Source: Nocardiopsis listeri NBRC 13360
GTDB lineage: Bacteria; Actinomycetota; Actinomycetes; Streptosporangiales; Streptosporangiaceae
Length of the DNA stretch: 52,344 nucleotides
Direction: 5' to 3'
Assembly: GCF_001570765.1 (NCBI RefSeq)
Contig: NZ_BCSH01000059.1
Location: 1 to 52,344 of the forward strand
Positions 9,462 through 17,633 of this stretch are shown piece by piece (position 1 is the first letter of the stretch; each line of letters opens with the position of its first letter). The position numbers and the translations under genes were made by a program. The notes below the pieces were generated by a model. It saw only the letters and a program-made list of their open reading frames with translations, was not told where the DNA came from and made no database searches.

Positions 9462-11324
9462 TCAGGGCACCAGGCCGTGGACGGGGGGAAAGTCGTCGCT
9501 CCGGTACCCGTGATCGACGTAGGAGACGACCGCCCCGGGAACTGCAAGGACGGCGTGCCGGACGTTCCCCGAACCGAGGTCGGGGTCGAAGAGACGCTCG
9601 CCGTCGAACCGGATCCAGCGCGGTGTCCCCGCCCGCTCGGTGTCGGTGTCCTCCAGCGGTATCGCCAACACGGCGCGTTCACCCTCTTCGATCCCCGCCT
9701 CTACGACCTCGCTCGACCTCGGCGGGTTGAGGGGCGAGACCAGCGCACCTTCCAACACGGCGGAGGGACCTTCGAAGTAGTGGCCGATGCCCCGCTCGGC
9801 CTCGACACTGGAGACGACCTCGCCGTCGGAGTCGGACCTCTTCAGCCGCCAAGGACCCAGCGTCTCCGTCTCCTCTTGGGCGACCACAGCGCCCTCGGTG
9901 TCGGCGGCCAGGGTGCCGCGCGCCATCTCGTACGGGTAGTACTCCTGCTCAGGGTGGTCGGGGACGACATCGACCGGCTCTCCGGTGTTCAGGCCGAACA
10001 GACTTTCCCCGGCCGCGACCACGGGGTCCCCGTCGCTCCACGACCTGGGCCGAACGATGCCGGCGTCGTCCCACGCCAAACGTCGGGACGGCTCCACTTC
10101 CGCACGCCAGAGCTCATCACCGGTCGTGGTGTCCAAGACGACCAAGGTCCGCTTCGCGTCCTCAGGCCGCCCCACTCGGTCGAGGGCCAGCATCAAACCG
10201 GTGTCTCCACTCTCCAGATCGCCCTCGTCGAGATGTTCCTCGTCCAGGCAGGTCCGGGAGACCAGTAGACGGTCGCCGTACAGTTGCGTCCGCACGCTTT
10301 CCCCAGGCAGGCAAACGCGACCGGTTTCCTGGGTCAGGGGGTACTCCCACTCGGGTTCCGCGGAGTCGAGGTCGTACCCCACCACGGAGCCGCCTCCGTC
10401 GTCTTCCTTGACCTCCATCATCCGATCGGCGTTCACGTGCCGCCGGGAGTCAGCGTCCTCGTGTTCGGGCAGCGTCGCCTCCCGGACGATCTCGCCGGTG
10501 GCGGTATCCAACACGAGGATGGTGCCTGGTGCCGCGCGGCCCTCCCGGTGCATGAAATAGACGTGCGACTCGTCCCCCCGGACGAACCCGAACCCGAGGA
10601 TCTCGGAGTAGGAACGCCGGTAGGTCCACAACTCTTGTCCGGTGGCCCCGTCCAACCCGACGAAACCGTCCCCGTATTGAACGACCGGGCCTCGGAGGCC
10701 ACGCCTCATCTCGTGGACCGACTCTTCGGGTTCCCACGTCCACCCCACCCGGGTGACATCGGTGGGGATCGGGGCGGGTTCGCTCGCTGCGGCGACCCGG
10801 TGTTCGACCCCCACCCGGGTGGCGAGGACCGGGGTCAGGGCGATGACCACGATCAGGGCCGACGCACCAGCGGCCAGACCGACGAACAGGGCTTTCCAGC
10901 CACCACTGGACGCCGTCACGGGAGCGAAGACCAGCAGCACGAGCCCCGACACGATCGCGGCGACACCGCCCCATACCTGGAACGCCTCAGTCAGGTACAG
11001 GCCGCCCCCGGACACGAATCGAGTCGGGAACGTCCACCAGGCCAACCCCATGAGCACCACGGCGGTCACGGAGCGGAGCACGAGACCGGAGGTGTCGGAT
11101 CCCTTCTCTTCGTCATCTGCCGGGGCAAGGCGTTGGTCGCGTCGGATGTTGATCCGTGCCGCAGGCACTCCCAACGCCAGGGCCAGCAGCACGACCCCTG
11201 GGACGGCCAAGTCCTCTGGTACTTCGGAGCCGACCCCGGCCAGGTGAACCACCGCCAAGACCACGCCCCCGGCCATGATCGTCACCCCGGCCCATCCGAG
11301 CACACCTGCGAGCCGCCCGCTCAC
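9462..11324 (-). CDS. membrane-anchored PQQ-like beta-propeller protein
   Basis: A 620-aa protein with about five N-terminal transmembrane helices (roughly 7-30, 40-56, 82-98, 113-135, 145-168) followed by an extracytoplasmic domain from about 185 with repeated PQQ/quinoprotein-type blades. The blades show the W-x-Y/x-G-D-x-L pattern, for example FVGLDGATGQELWTYRR, LVLDTATGEIV and VVLDTTTGDELW. No enzyme active site is evident; such propellers usually scaffold or sense in the cell envelope. It starts at GTG 11324 with GGGAG upstream. The gene stands alone between unrelated neighbours. Confidence 0.72.
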   Translation of the reverse strand: MSGRLAGVLGWAGVTIMAGGVVLAVVHLAGVGSEVPEDLAVPGVVLLALALGVPAARINIRRDQRLAPADDEEKGSDTSGLVLRSVTAVVLMGLAWWTFPTRFVSGGGLYLTEAFQVWGGVAAIVSGLVLLVFAPVTASSGGWKALFVGLAAGASALIVVIALTPVLATRVGVEHRVAAASEPAPIPTDVTRVGWTWEPEESVHEMRRGLRGPVVQYGDGFVGLDGATGQELWTYRRSYSEILGFGFVRGDESHVYFMHREGRAAPGTILVLDTATGEIVREATLPEHEDADSRRHVNADRMMEVKEDDGGGSVVGYDLDSAEPEWEYPLTQETGRVCLPGESVRTQLYGDRLLVSRTCLDEEHLDEGDLESGDTGLMLALDRVGRPEDAKRTLVVLDTTTGDELWRAEVEPSRRLAWDDAGIVRPRSWSDGDPVVAAGESLFGLNTGEPVDVVPDHPEQEYYPYEMARGTLAADTEGAVVAQEETETLGPWRLKRSDSDGEVVSSVEAERGIGHYFEGPSAVLEGALVSPLNPPRSSEVVEAGIEEGERAVLAIPLEDTDTERAGTPRWIRFDGERLFDPDLGSGNVRHAVLAVPGAVVSYVDHGYRSDDFPPVHGLVP

Positions 11325-11394
11325 GTCCCCACTCCCTGTCCATTTGTGTCCCGCTTGTCACCGTTCGTGCGCGGGGAACAGCCTACGGTTCGAC

Positions 11395-11943
11395 TCAGCG
11401 CAGGACGAACTCGCCCTTCGGGCTACGTAGGACCGCCTCAAGCAACGGATTGGAGCCTTCAGTGAGGTCCAGGTCCACCCCGAGCGCGGACAGGGCCGGG
11501 GCGAGCGCGGCCGGCTCGGGGTAGGTCTCTGGTTCCCGTTTGGCCAGGTGCCAGTGCAGGACATCGTCCTCGGGCGTGGCCCGGGACCAGGGCTCGACGT
11601 CGCCGGGGTCGTGCCCCACCGCGCGGGCCCGCTCCACGGCGCTGGGCAGGCCCTCGTCGACGCGTACCGCGAAGGTCGCCAGGTGGGGTTGTTCCAGGTC
11701 GGCCAGACCGAACACCCGCACCGGACCCGGGTCGGCCCGTTCGGGGTCCGGACCCACGATCTCCAGGTAGTGGGGCGCGCGCTCACCGTTCACCGTGAGG
11801 GCGACCAGGGCGTTGGCCGAACCGACCAGGTGCCGGCCGCCCTGGGACGGAGCGACGCCGGTGCGTTCGGCGAAGTCCGGCACCGCCGCCGCCAGGTCCG
11901 GGACGGCGTAGACCAGGTGGTCGAGGGTTCCGGGGAAGCTCAT
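11395..11943 (-). CDS. VOC-family (glyoxalase_3-like) protein
   Basis: A 182-aa protein opening with LDHLVYAVPDL, the signature of the glyoxalase_3 branch of the vicinal-oxygen-chelate fold, with a second half-barrel containing HWHLA at about 130. It lacks an obvious full metal triad, so the function is only general (dioxygenase-like or lactoylglutathione-lyase-like). The start is ATG 11943 with AGGAAGGA upstream; the longer reading to 12039 is unsupported. It runs in the same direction as the PPOX gene upstream, separated by about 135 nt. Confidence 0.75.
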   Translation of the reverse strand: MSFPGTLDHLVYAVPDLAAAVPDFAERTGVAPSQGGRHLVGSANALVALTVNGERAPHYLEIVGPDPERADPGPVRVFGLADLEQPHLATFAVRVDEGLPSAVERARAVGHDPGDVEPWSRATPEDDVLHWHLAKREPETYPEPAALAPALSALGVDLDLTEGSNPLLEAVLRSPKGEFVLR

Positions 11944-12078
11944 CGGGTGTTCCTTCCTGATCAGGTGGGCACGGGCCGACGGCGGGCGCCCAGGCCGAGA
12001 TCGGACCCGTGTGCCATGCGTAGAACGGTGCGCCGGCACCGCGTTCGTACGTTCCGGCCTCCCCGCGAGGCAGGCCGT

Positions 12079-12540
12079 TCAGGCCTTGTCGGCGGGAAAC
12101 CCTCCGGTGGCGACCGGGCCCCATCGTTCGACGGTGACGCGGACCAGGGCCTTGCCCTGCTGTCGCATGGCCTGCCGATACTCGTCCCAGTCCGGGTGTT
12201 CGCCCGCGATCACCCGGAAGTACTCGACGAGGGGTTCGACGGCAGCCTCGCCATCGAAAACCTCTGCGGTGCCGTCCACCTGCACCCAGGGGCCCTCGAA
12301 GTCGTCGGAGAGCACGACCAGGCTGACACGTGAATCCTTCCGAGCGTTGCGGGCTTTGGCGCGCTCGGGGTAGGTGGAGACCACGATGCGACCTTCGACG
12401 TCGACGCCACAGGTCACCGGCGAGGCCTGGGGTGAGCCATCGGCCTTCCTGGTGATGAGCAGCGCCTGGTGTCGGGGACGAACGAAGCCCAGGAGTTCTT
12501 CGCGGTCGACCTTGGTGTTGGTGGCGATCTTGCGGGCCAT
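12079..12540 (-). CDS. PPOX-class F420-dependent oxidoreductase (FDOR-B-like)
   Basis: A 153-aa split-barrel flavin/deazaflavin-binding protein of the pyridoxamine-phosphate-oxidase-like family. Typical motifs are LLITRKADGSPQASPV and VVSTYPERAKARNARKDSRV, followed by VDGTAEVFDGE. The length and RKADGSPQ pattern are those of actinobacterial F420-binding PPOX proteins (family knowledge); the cofactor is inferred. The start is ATG 12540, preceded by GGGGAAGCGAGA; the reading to 12564 adds eight codons without a ribosome-binding site. Cytoplasmic, role in small-molecule reduction unknown. Confidence 0.8.
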   Translation of the reverse strand: MARKIATNTKVDREELLGFVRPRHQALLITRKADGSPQASPVTCGVDVEGRIVVSTYPERAKARNARKDSRVSLVVLSDDFEGPWVQVDGTAEVFDGEAAVEPLVEYFRVIAGEHPDWDEYRQAMRQQGKALVRVTVERWGPVATGGFPADKA

Positions 12541-12622
12541 GTTCTCGCTTCCCCGGGTATGCATTCGGTAGCCCCGAAACTACCCGGGTCGCTTCGGCCG
12601 AACCCCGTGCCGTTCCGGGGGA

Positions 12623-13438
12623 TCAGCAGGCCTCGAACACGTGGCCGGCTTCGGTCTCCGACACCAGGTCGAGGTCGCGCAGGATCGTCCGCGAGGGCGG
12701 AGCGGAGTCGCACACTTCGGAGAAGGAGGTTCCGGCTTCCTCCAGGTCCTCCTGGTATTCGATGGCGAGCACGTTCTCCTCGCCGTACACACGGGTGTAG
12801 CCATCACACTCCGACCACGCTCCGCAGGATTCGGTGATGGCGAAGTCGAAGCCGACCTCCTCCTTGCCCCGGTCGGTTTCCTCCACCGTGTTCTTCTGCG
12901 CCGCGCCCATGCCCCGCTCATGGGTCAGGGCCACGAGGTCCGTTGCGAGGGCGAGGTTGTCGTCGCTGGTCAGGGCTTCATCGGAACGCAGGTAGGAGTC
13001 CAGGTTGTCGAACTCGACGGCGTCGAAGCCCGCTTCGGCGCACCGATCGATGGTGTCAGTGAGCGCCTCCGCGATGCGTTCACGTCGGTCCGAGGTCGAG
13101 GTGTCCAGGAGGAACTCGTCCGGCCAACCCGGATCCGCCACCGGTTCCCCGTCCTCATCGCGAAGGAGGAGATCGGGGGTTTCCCGCCAGGCCTCCAGAT
13201 CACCCGGCTGTGTCTGGAACCCGTTGACGTAGCAGACCGAGTACAGGTCGGACTCGGGGTCGGCGGAGGAGTCACGCACCACGATGTCGACCCCCGATGG
13301 AGGTGGGTAGGCCCCGCCCAGTTGGTAGTCGAAGCCACCTTCCCCGGGAAGGCCGCCCGGACTCCCGGAAGCACAGGCCACAAGGGACGCGGCCAGTCCC
13401 ACGGACATCAACGCGGCGCGCCCGACACGAGCACCCAA
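12623..13438 (-). CDS. GH114-type lipoprotein (endo-alpha-1,4-polygalactosaminidase family)
   Basis: A 271-aa exported lipoprotein. The signal peptide ends in a lipobox (SLVAC, Cys at about 22). The mature part shows the GH114 TIM-barrel motifs: YVNGFQTQPGD, DEFLLDTSTSDRRERI, GFDAVEFDNLDSY and GMGAAQKN. The Glu and Asp of VEFDNLD are the usual conserved acidic pair. Its role is hydrolysis of amino-sugar exopolymers by family knowledge; actual substrate not shown. It starts at TTG 13438 with AAGGGAAG upstream; an in-frame ATG at 13408 would leave a shorter signal peptide. Monocistronic. Confidence 0.82.
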   Translation of the reverse strand: MGARVGRAALMSVGLAASLVACASGSPGGLPGEGGFDYQLGGAYPPPSGVDIVVRDSSADPESDLYSVCYVNGFQTQPGDLEAWRETPDLLLRDEDGEPVADPGWPDEFLLDTSTSDRRERIAEALTDTIDRCAEAGFDAVEFDNLDSYLRSDEALTSDDNLALATDLVALTHERGMGAAQKNTVEETDRGKEEVGFDFAITESCGAWSECDGYTRVYGEENVLAIEYQEDLEEAGTSFSEVCDSAPPSRTILRDLDLVSETEAGHVFEAC

Positions 13439-13591
13439 GGTGGTCTTCCCTTCGACCCGGTGAGCAGAAGGAGAGGCCGACCCCGAGCGAGGAACCGCCT
13501 CCCCTCACCTAGTCAAGCACCCGAAGACACCCACCCACGCACAGGGGCGCGGCCCGCACACCGGAAGAACTCCTGGGGCGGGGCCGTGGTC

Positions 13592-13620
13592 CCCTCCATC
13601 CCCGCGTGCGCGGGGAGCAA
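13592..13620 (-). repeat. solitary type I-E CRISPR-like repeat
   Basis: Read on the minus strand, these 29 nt contain TGCTCCCCGCGCACGCGGGG followed by ATGG, which is the form of type I-E repeats in actinobacteria (a CCCCGCG/CGCGGGG dyad with a two-base loop, then GATGG). No second copy is found 55-65 nt on either side, so this is not an array. The minus-strand upstream sequence ends in GCAGGTCAGCGATT, which looks like the end of a leader, but that is inference. A simple terminator hairpin is the alternative. Confidence 0.5.
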
Positions 13621-13722
13621 TCGCTGACCTGCGCCTTTACCCGGCGAACATGCTCGAATCTGCAACTTGTTGAAAGTTGGACACCAGGACCCTTTCTCCG
13701 CAAAGGGGACTGATCGAGTCTT

Positions 13723-13765
13723 CGGGGCTCCTCACGCTGTGGTCAACGGTATCGGAGGAGCCCCG
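13723..13765 (-). terminator. hairpin after the 13788 gene
   Basis: CGGGGCTCCTC (13723-13733) and GAGGAGCCCCG (13755-13765) form a perfect 11-bp stem with a 21-nt loop, starting 23 nt past the stop codon of the minus-strand gene ending at 13788. There is no U-tract. Confidence 0.6.
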
Positions 13766-13787
13766 GCTTTGAGGGAGAACCTTGGCG

Positions 13788-14189
13788 TTACAGCAATCCG
13801 GTGGTGAGGTGGTGGGCGAAGGCACCGGCTAAGGCGGCCAAGGTGTAGCCGAACAGGGGCCAGGCGATGCGGCGACGTCGGCGGGGCTTGCGGTGGCTGT
13901 GCGGACGCCGAGGACGACGCGGGAGCGGCGGGCGTTCCGGTCGTGGGCGAGGCACCCACGGGCCGACGTCAGGGTCCGGGCGGGGATGCGGGACCAGGGG
14001 TTTCGGCGGCCGGCCGGGTGCGGGCGTGGGTTCATGTGGGCGTTGGGGCGCCCAAGCACTCCATTCATCGATGAGGGCCACCCGGCGCTGTTCGCGACGT
14101 GGCGGCGCCGAGTGGGTGCGGGAGAATCGGCGACCTCGGGGCGCCTCCAGCACCGCGCGCATCTCGGAGGAAATCGGGTCGGCGCTCAC
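13788..14189 (-). CDS. proline-rich protein with C-terminal membrane helix
   Basis: A 133-aa protein of unknown function. The N-terminal 45 residues are polar (ending IDEWSAWAPQ), the middle is Pro/Arg-rich (PRPDPDVG, PRRPRRPHSHRKPRRRRR), and the C-terminus is one transmembrane helix (IAWPLFGYTLAALAGAFAHH). The basic stretch before the helix predicts an N-in, tail-anchored topology. The GTG start at 14189 shares GTGA with the TGA of the upstream HATPase gene, so the two are translationally coupled. That coupling is the best evidence that both are genuine. Confidence 0.6.
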   Translation of the reverse strand: MSADPISSEMRAVLEAPRGRRFSRTHSAPPRREQRRVALIDEWSAWAPQRPHEPTPAPGRPPKPLVPHPRPDPDVGPWVPRPRPERPPLPRRPRRPHSHRKPRRRRRIAWPLFGYTLAALAGAFAHHLTTGLL

Positions 14190-14709
14190 CGATCGGCCTC
14201 CGTGGTGGTGAGGGTGAATTCGGCCCATACGAGGGTGCCCAGCCCGGCGCAGAACGGGAAGTCCACCACCGGCCGACTCCCCCAGCGGGTGGCCAGGTGT
14301 TCGATGAGCAACAACCCACGGCCGCGTTCGGCCTCCTCCCATTCGGTGGCGTGCGCTGGTGCGGGATGCGCGGGAGGGTGGGAGCTTCTTCGCGGGCACC
14401 GTCGTCGATGGTGGACACGCACAGGGTGTGGGCGGTGGGCATGGACAGGATGCGCAAGACCCGGCCGTCGTGTTGGCCGGAGCGGGAGTGGTCGCAGGCG
14501 TTTGCGAACATCTCACTGGCGCAGAGAACGATGGCCTCGGACTGGTCCGGGCACAGTCCTTCGAGGCGGTGGAGGTCGGCACGCAGGTCTTCTCGAACCC
14601 AAGCGGCTTGAGCCAAGTCACCGGAGTAGACGCGACCAGCCCACCGTCGCCCGGCGAAGGGCGGGGTGGGGGTGTGGAAGGGGGCGCGCGAACGCGGCAC
14701 AATGGGCAT
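14186..14709 (-). pseudogene. HATPase_c anti-sigma/regulatory ATP-binding protein, frameshifted
   Basis: About 174 codons of a RsbW/SpoIIAB-like histidine-kinase-type ATP-binding protein split over two frames. The N-terminal part (from ATG 14709, AAGGAG 9 nt upstream) contains the N-box region ASEMFANACDHS and the D-box-like VSTIDDG. The C-terminal part in another frame contains the G-box-like ERGRGLLLIEHLATRWG and ends ...FTLTTTEADR. The shift of one missing base is between about 14345 and 14400. Such proteins sit beside XRE-DUF5753/DUF397 pairs in actinomycetes (AbaA/WhiJ-type loci), as here. It may be a sequencing error; if so the product is an intact ATPase. Confidence 0.7.
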
Positions 14710-14965
14710 GACGCACAACTCCTTATGGAGAGAGTCCTGTGTTGTCGTTGGGCTCTGGAGGCGCCGCAATCGCCCCCAGAGCCCACTTTCGTGTCAGCCA
14801 CCCGTAGGAAAGCTGTTCCGGTCATGAGCTGGCGCTCTCCCGGTGGCAAGGTCAGGCTCTGACGCTTCCGGTTCGCCCCATATCCACAGCATTCGGGTTC
14901 GTGTTCGGACCTGAGTAGCCCCGAGAGCTGCGTCATCCTCTTCCCCGCTGACACCAGGATGGACC

Positions 14966-15003
14966 TATCAATTGATAAGATCAAGTAGATCTCCTATATT
15001 GAT
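14966..15003. promoter_or_regulatory. strong promoter with nested inverted repeats for the XRE gene
   Basis: TTGATA (14972-14977), 17-nt spacer and TATATT (14995-15000) form a near-consensus plus-strand promoter, very AT-rich for this genome. Dyads overlap it: TATCAATTGATA (14966-14977) is a perfect palindrome covering the -35, AGATC (14978-14982) pairs with GATCT (14988-14992) in the spacer, and another ATTGAT half-site lies at 14998-15003. Autoregulation by the XRE protein is a reasonable inference. Confidence 0.65.
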
Positions 15004-15007
15004 GAGT

Positions 15008-15883
15008 ATGTCTGCTTCGTCGACCGCTAGCATCTCCCCCATGAGCAAGAGGCCTTCACCGACCGTGCGTCGCCGCCGCCTGGCTCGCGAGCTTCGTAGA
15101 CTCCGAGAAGCTGCGGAGCTGTCGACCACACAGGTCACGCGAGAGCTTGGCTGGGCCGCTGGGCGGATCAACCATCTTGAGAACGGCAGGCACAGGACCG
15201 ACCCCAGCGCACTCAGAGACCTCATGCGCCTGTACCGAATCGAGGACACCAAAAAGGTCGATGCCGTCCTCGCCTTAGGCCGCCAAGCCCGGGAGAAAGG
15301 TTGGTGGCACAGCTACAGCAGTGTCCTCGACGCCGACTATCTGGGATTCGAAGCGGAGGCCTCCACCGTTAGCGTCTACCAGCCGGCCGTCATCCCTGGC
15401 CTATTTCAGACCGCCGGGTACGCTGCACTTTCCGCACGAGCGAGTGGTGCGGTCACCGAAGGCGACATAGATCAGGTAATCACAGCACGCCTAGAACGCA
15501 AGAAACTTCTTCGAGACGACCTCAATCTCTTGGCCATCGTGGATGAAAGTGCACTCCTGCGGCTGTCTCACTCCCCCGAGGTAGCCAAAGAGCAGATCTC
15601 GCACCTCATCGATCTGAGCGAAGGCGTCAACAGAGTCACCCTGCAAGTGCTACCGCTCAGCGCTGGGCTACACGCTTCCATGGGATCCGGCTTTGTCATC
15701 CTGGACTACGCCGACGAGTCCGACCCCTCGCTCGTGTACCTGGAAGGGCGCACTGGGGGCACGTTCCTGGAGAAAAAAGAGGAAGTCGATGACTATCGTC
15801 AGGTACTCACCTCTTTGATGCGGTCGGCCCTGAGCGAGAACGAATCCCTAAAGGCACTAAAAAACCTTATGAAAGAAGTCTGA
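15008..15883 (+). CDS. XRE-family regulator with DUF5753 domain (WhiJ-like)
   Basis: A 291-aa regulator: an N-terminal helix-turn-helix of the XRE type (about residues 19-75; LSTTQVTRELGWAAGRINHL with ENGR) and a C-terminal DUF5753 domain with the signatures QPAVIPGLFQTAGYA and LPLSAGLHASMGSGF. I place the start at ATG 15008, exactly 7 nt after the -10 hexamer, implying a leaderless transcript; ATG 15002 and 15041 are alternatives and none has a ribosome-binding site. The DUF397 gene follows with a 1-nt gap and the HATPase gene is divergent, the usual developmental/antibiotic-control trio of actinomycetes. Codon use is less GC-biased than its neighbours. Confidence 0.85.
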   Translation: MSASSTASISPMSKRPSPTVRRRRLARELRRLREAAELSTTQVTRELGWAAGRINHLENGRHRTDPSALRDLMRLYRIEDTKKVDAVLALGRQAREKGWWHSYSSVLDADYLGFEAEASTVSVYQPAVIPGLFQTAGYAALSARASGAVTEGDIDQVITARLERKKLLRDDLNLLAIVDESALLRLSHSPEVAKEQISHLIDLSEGVNRVTLQVLPLSAGLHASMGSGFVILDYADESDPSLVYLEGRTGGTFLEKKEEVDDYRQVLTSLMRSALSENESLKALKNLMKEV

Positions 15884-15884
15884 C

Positions 15885-16058
15885 GTGGAGTTTCACAAGT
15901 CTTCCTACAGCGCCACCGAGAGCCATTGCGTCGAGGTCGCCGACCTGGGCCAGGAAAGAGCCATGCGCGACACCAAGCACCGTGAACTCGGTGCGCTCTT
16001 CTTCGGTGCCAGCGAGTGGCGGACCTTCCTCGATACCGCCAAGGCAGACCTTCGTTAA
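15885..16058 (+). CDS. DUF397 protein, 57 aa
   Basis: A small BldB/AbaA-like DUF397 protein beginning at GTG 15885, one base after the XRE stop. It shows the family pattern FHKSSYSATESHCVEVADLG and ends with SEWRTFLDTAKADLR, including the conserved Trp and Phe of the C-terminal helix. Partner of the upstream XRE-DUF5753 regulator; in such pairs the DUF397 protein is thought to counteract or bind the regulator (family knowledge). Confidence 0.9.
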   Translation: MEFHKSSYSATESHCVEVADLGQERAMRDTKHRELGALFFGASEWRTFLDTAKADLR

Positions 16059-16083
16059 GACACCATTTCCCACATACAGCGCT

Positions 16084-16117
16084 CAGGCCCCACCCTCTCG
16101 TCAGCGGGTGGGGCCTG
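16084..16117. terminator. bidirectional hairpin terminator
   Basis: CAGGCCCCACCC (16084-16095) and GGGTGGGGCCTG (16106-16117) make a perfect 12-bp stem between the convergent DUF397 gene and the MurG-like gene. Confidence 0.85.
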
Positions 16118-16142
16118 ATGCTTATCGATCCAGCAGAGTCCG

Positions 16143-17312
16143 CTACTCAGCGGCGTTCAGCAGCACGTCCACCAGACGCTCCGCCGCGTCCGGACGCCCG
16201 TGGGCGCGGGCGTTGGTGGCGATCTCCTCGCGCCGGGCGGGGTCCGTCAGCAACGGCTCCACCGCGCCCTGAAGGCTCTCGGGGGTGACCTCACCCAGCA
16301 GCGCCACCGCCGCGTTGGTCTCCTGCAAGTGACGGGCGTTGTGGGCCTGCTCGTTACCGGCCGAGGAAGCCAAGGGGATGAACACCGCGGCCTTGCCCAA
16401 CGCGGTGAGTTCGGCGATGGTCCCGGCACCACTGCGGGAGATCACCACGTCGGCCAGCGCCAGCACGTCGGGCAGCTCGGGGCCGACGAAGTCGGTCAGG
16501 TGGTAGCGCTCCGCCAAACCCGGCGGAAGCTGCTGGGCGCTCTCGCGCAGGGTGGCGACGTTGGCCGCTCCGCACTGGTGGACGACGTTCGCCCGGGCGA
16601 GCAGCCAGGGCAGGATCGCCCGGACATTGTCGTTGATCTGGGCCGACCCCTGCGCGCCACCGGTGACGTAGACGGTGGGCAATTGGGCGTCGTAGCCCTC
16701 GAAGCCCAGGCCCTTGGCACCGAGTTCGGCCCGGCCGGTGAGGACCTCGGGGCGGACGGGGTTGCCGGTGACGACGGCGTCGCCCTGGGAGGAGTCGGGC
16801 AGCAACTCCACGGAGGACTCGGCGGACACCGCGATCTGGGCACCGGCGCGGGCCAGGACCTTATTGGCCAGCCCCAGGCGCACGGTCTGCTCGTGCACGA
16901 CGAGGGGCTTGCGGCACATGCGGGCGGCCAGGCCGACGGGCACGGCGACGTATCCACCGGTGGCCAGCACGACGTCGGGTTCGAAGTCGGACACGAGCTT
17001 GCAGGCCTGGGCCACGCCCCGGGGCACGTTGGTCATGTCCTTGATGTTGGCGGGGGAAGCCAGTTTGAGGGGGTTCTTGGACCGGCGGATCTTGCCGGTG
17101 GCCACCGCTTCGAACGCGATCCCGTTGGCGGTCGCCACCCTCTTCTCCAGGCTGCCCGCGGCGCCCACCCACAGCACTTCGAGAGAGTTGCCGGTCGTCT
17201 CCAGGCGTTTGCGCAGGGCGTTGATCGCGGTCAGCGCGGGGTAGGTGTGTCCGCCCGTGCCGCCGCCGGTGACGATCAGGCGCAGGTCTCGGTGGTCAGG
17301 GGTGCTGTTCAC
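16143..17312 (-). CDS. MurG-like UDP-GlcNAc glycosyltransferase
   Basis: A 389-aa GT28-type two-domain glycosyltransferase. The N-domain has TGGGTGGHTYPALTAI; the C-domain carries YVTGGAQGSAQIND, SRSGAGTIAELTALGKAAVFIPL and NEQAHNA, matching the donor-binding motifs of MurG, which adds GlcNAc to lipid I at the inner membrane face. The gene is not in a dcw cluster (no mur/fts neighbours) and several MurG positions differ (EQTVRLGLAN for EQNxxPGLxN), so it is likely a second copy with a specialised or different acceptor. The start is GTG 17312 with GGATGGGA upstream. Confidence 0.8.
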   Translation of the reverse strand: MNSTPDHRDLRLIVTGGGTGGHTYPALTAINALRKRLETTGNSLEVLWVGAAGSLEKRVATANGIAFEAVATGKIRRSKNPLKLASPANIKDMTNVPRGVAQACKLVSDFEPDVVLATGGYVAVPVGLAARMCRKPLVVHEQTVRLGLANKVLARAGAQIAVSAESSVELLPDSSQGDAVVTGNPVRPEVLTGRAELGAKGLGFEGYDAQLPTVYVTGGAQGSAQINDNVRAILPWLLARANVVHQCGAANVATLRESAQQLPPGLAERYHLTDFVGPELPDVLALADVVISRSGAGTIAELTALGKAAVFIPLASSAGNEQAHNARHLQETNAAVALLGEVTPESLQGAVEPLLTDPARREEIATNARAHGRPDAAERLVDVLLNAAE

Positions 17313-17633
17313 GCGGTTCCCATCCGGGTGGGTGATGAGGTGGTAGGGCCATGGTCGGTCGGCCCCTGAGCACGTTAGCCGGATCAGAGGGCCACCGAGG
17401 CCTGGTATCGGGGCGAATCCGGCTTGAATCACCCGGGTGCCCGAACTATTGGGACGGGCGTCCGCCGGGTTCGGTTCACGGGTTCGTTGAGGGGAACGGG
17501 CGGGCGCTCTGGGCGGTGTGGGGCTCGCTCCCGGGTGAGGGCCGGTTCGAAGTCGACGCGGTCATCGTACAGCCACGGGTGCCCGCCGGACCTGGCGCTC
17601 AGTGCGCATACCACCCCAAGGGCCGCGTCCAGG
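17313..17633. other. intergenic region, 321 nt
   Basis: It lies between the sigma factor end and the MurG-like start, both on the minus strand. A 61-codon minus-strand reading (17429-17614) lacks a ribosome-binding site and a recognisable sequence, so I do not call it. It presumably holds the MurG-like promoter; no clear hairpin or -35/-10 pair was seen. Confidence 0.4.

Larger units (their letters stand above)
13439..13787. other. intergenic region with CRISPR-like repeat and hairpins
   Basis: About 350 nt with no supportable gene. It holds the GH114 promoter side, a solitary type I-E CRISPR-like repeat (13592-13620), a small CCCTTT/AAAGGG dyad (13690-13707) and a strong inverted repeat (13723-13765). 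The stretch 13630-13700 is poorer in GC than its surroundings. Confidence 0.6.

Noticed and set aside
13520..13790. CRISPR array
   Set aside because: Only one repeat copy is present; nothing similar occurs at the expected 61-nt spacing on either side.
17429..17614. 61-codon minus-strand ORF
   Set aside because: No ribosome-binding site, no recognisable sequence, and typical of chance ORFs in high-GC DNA.
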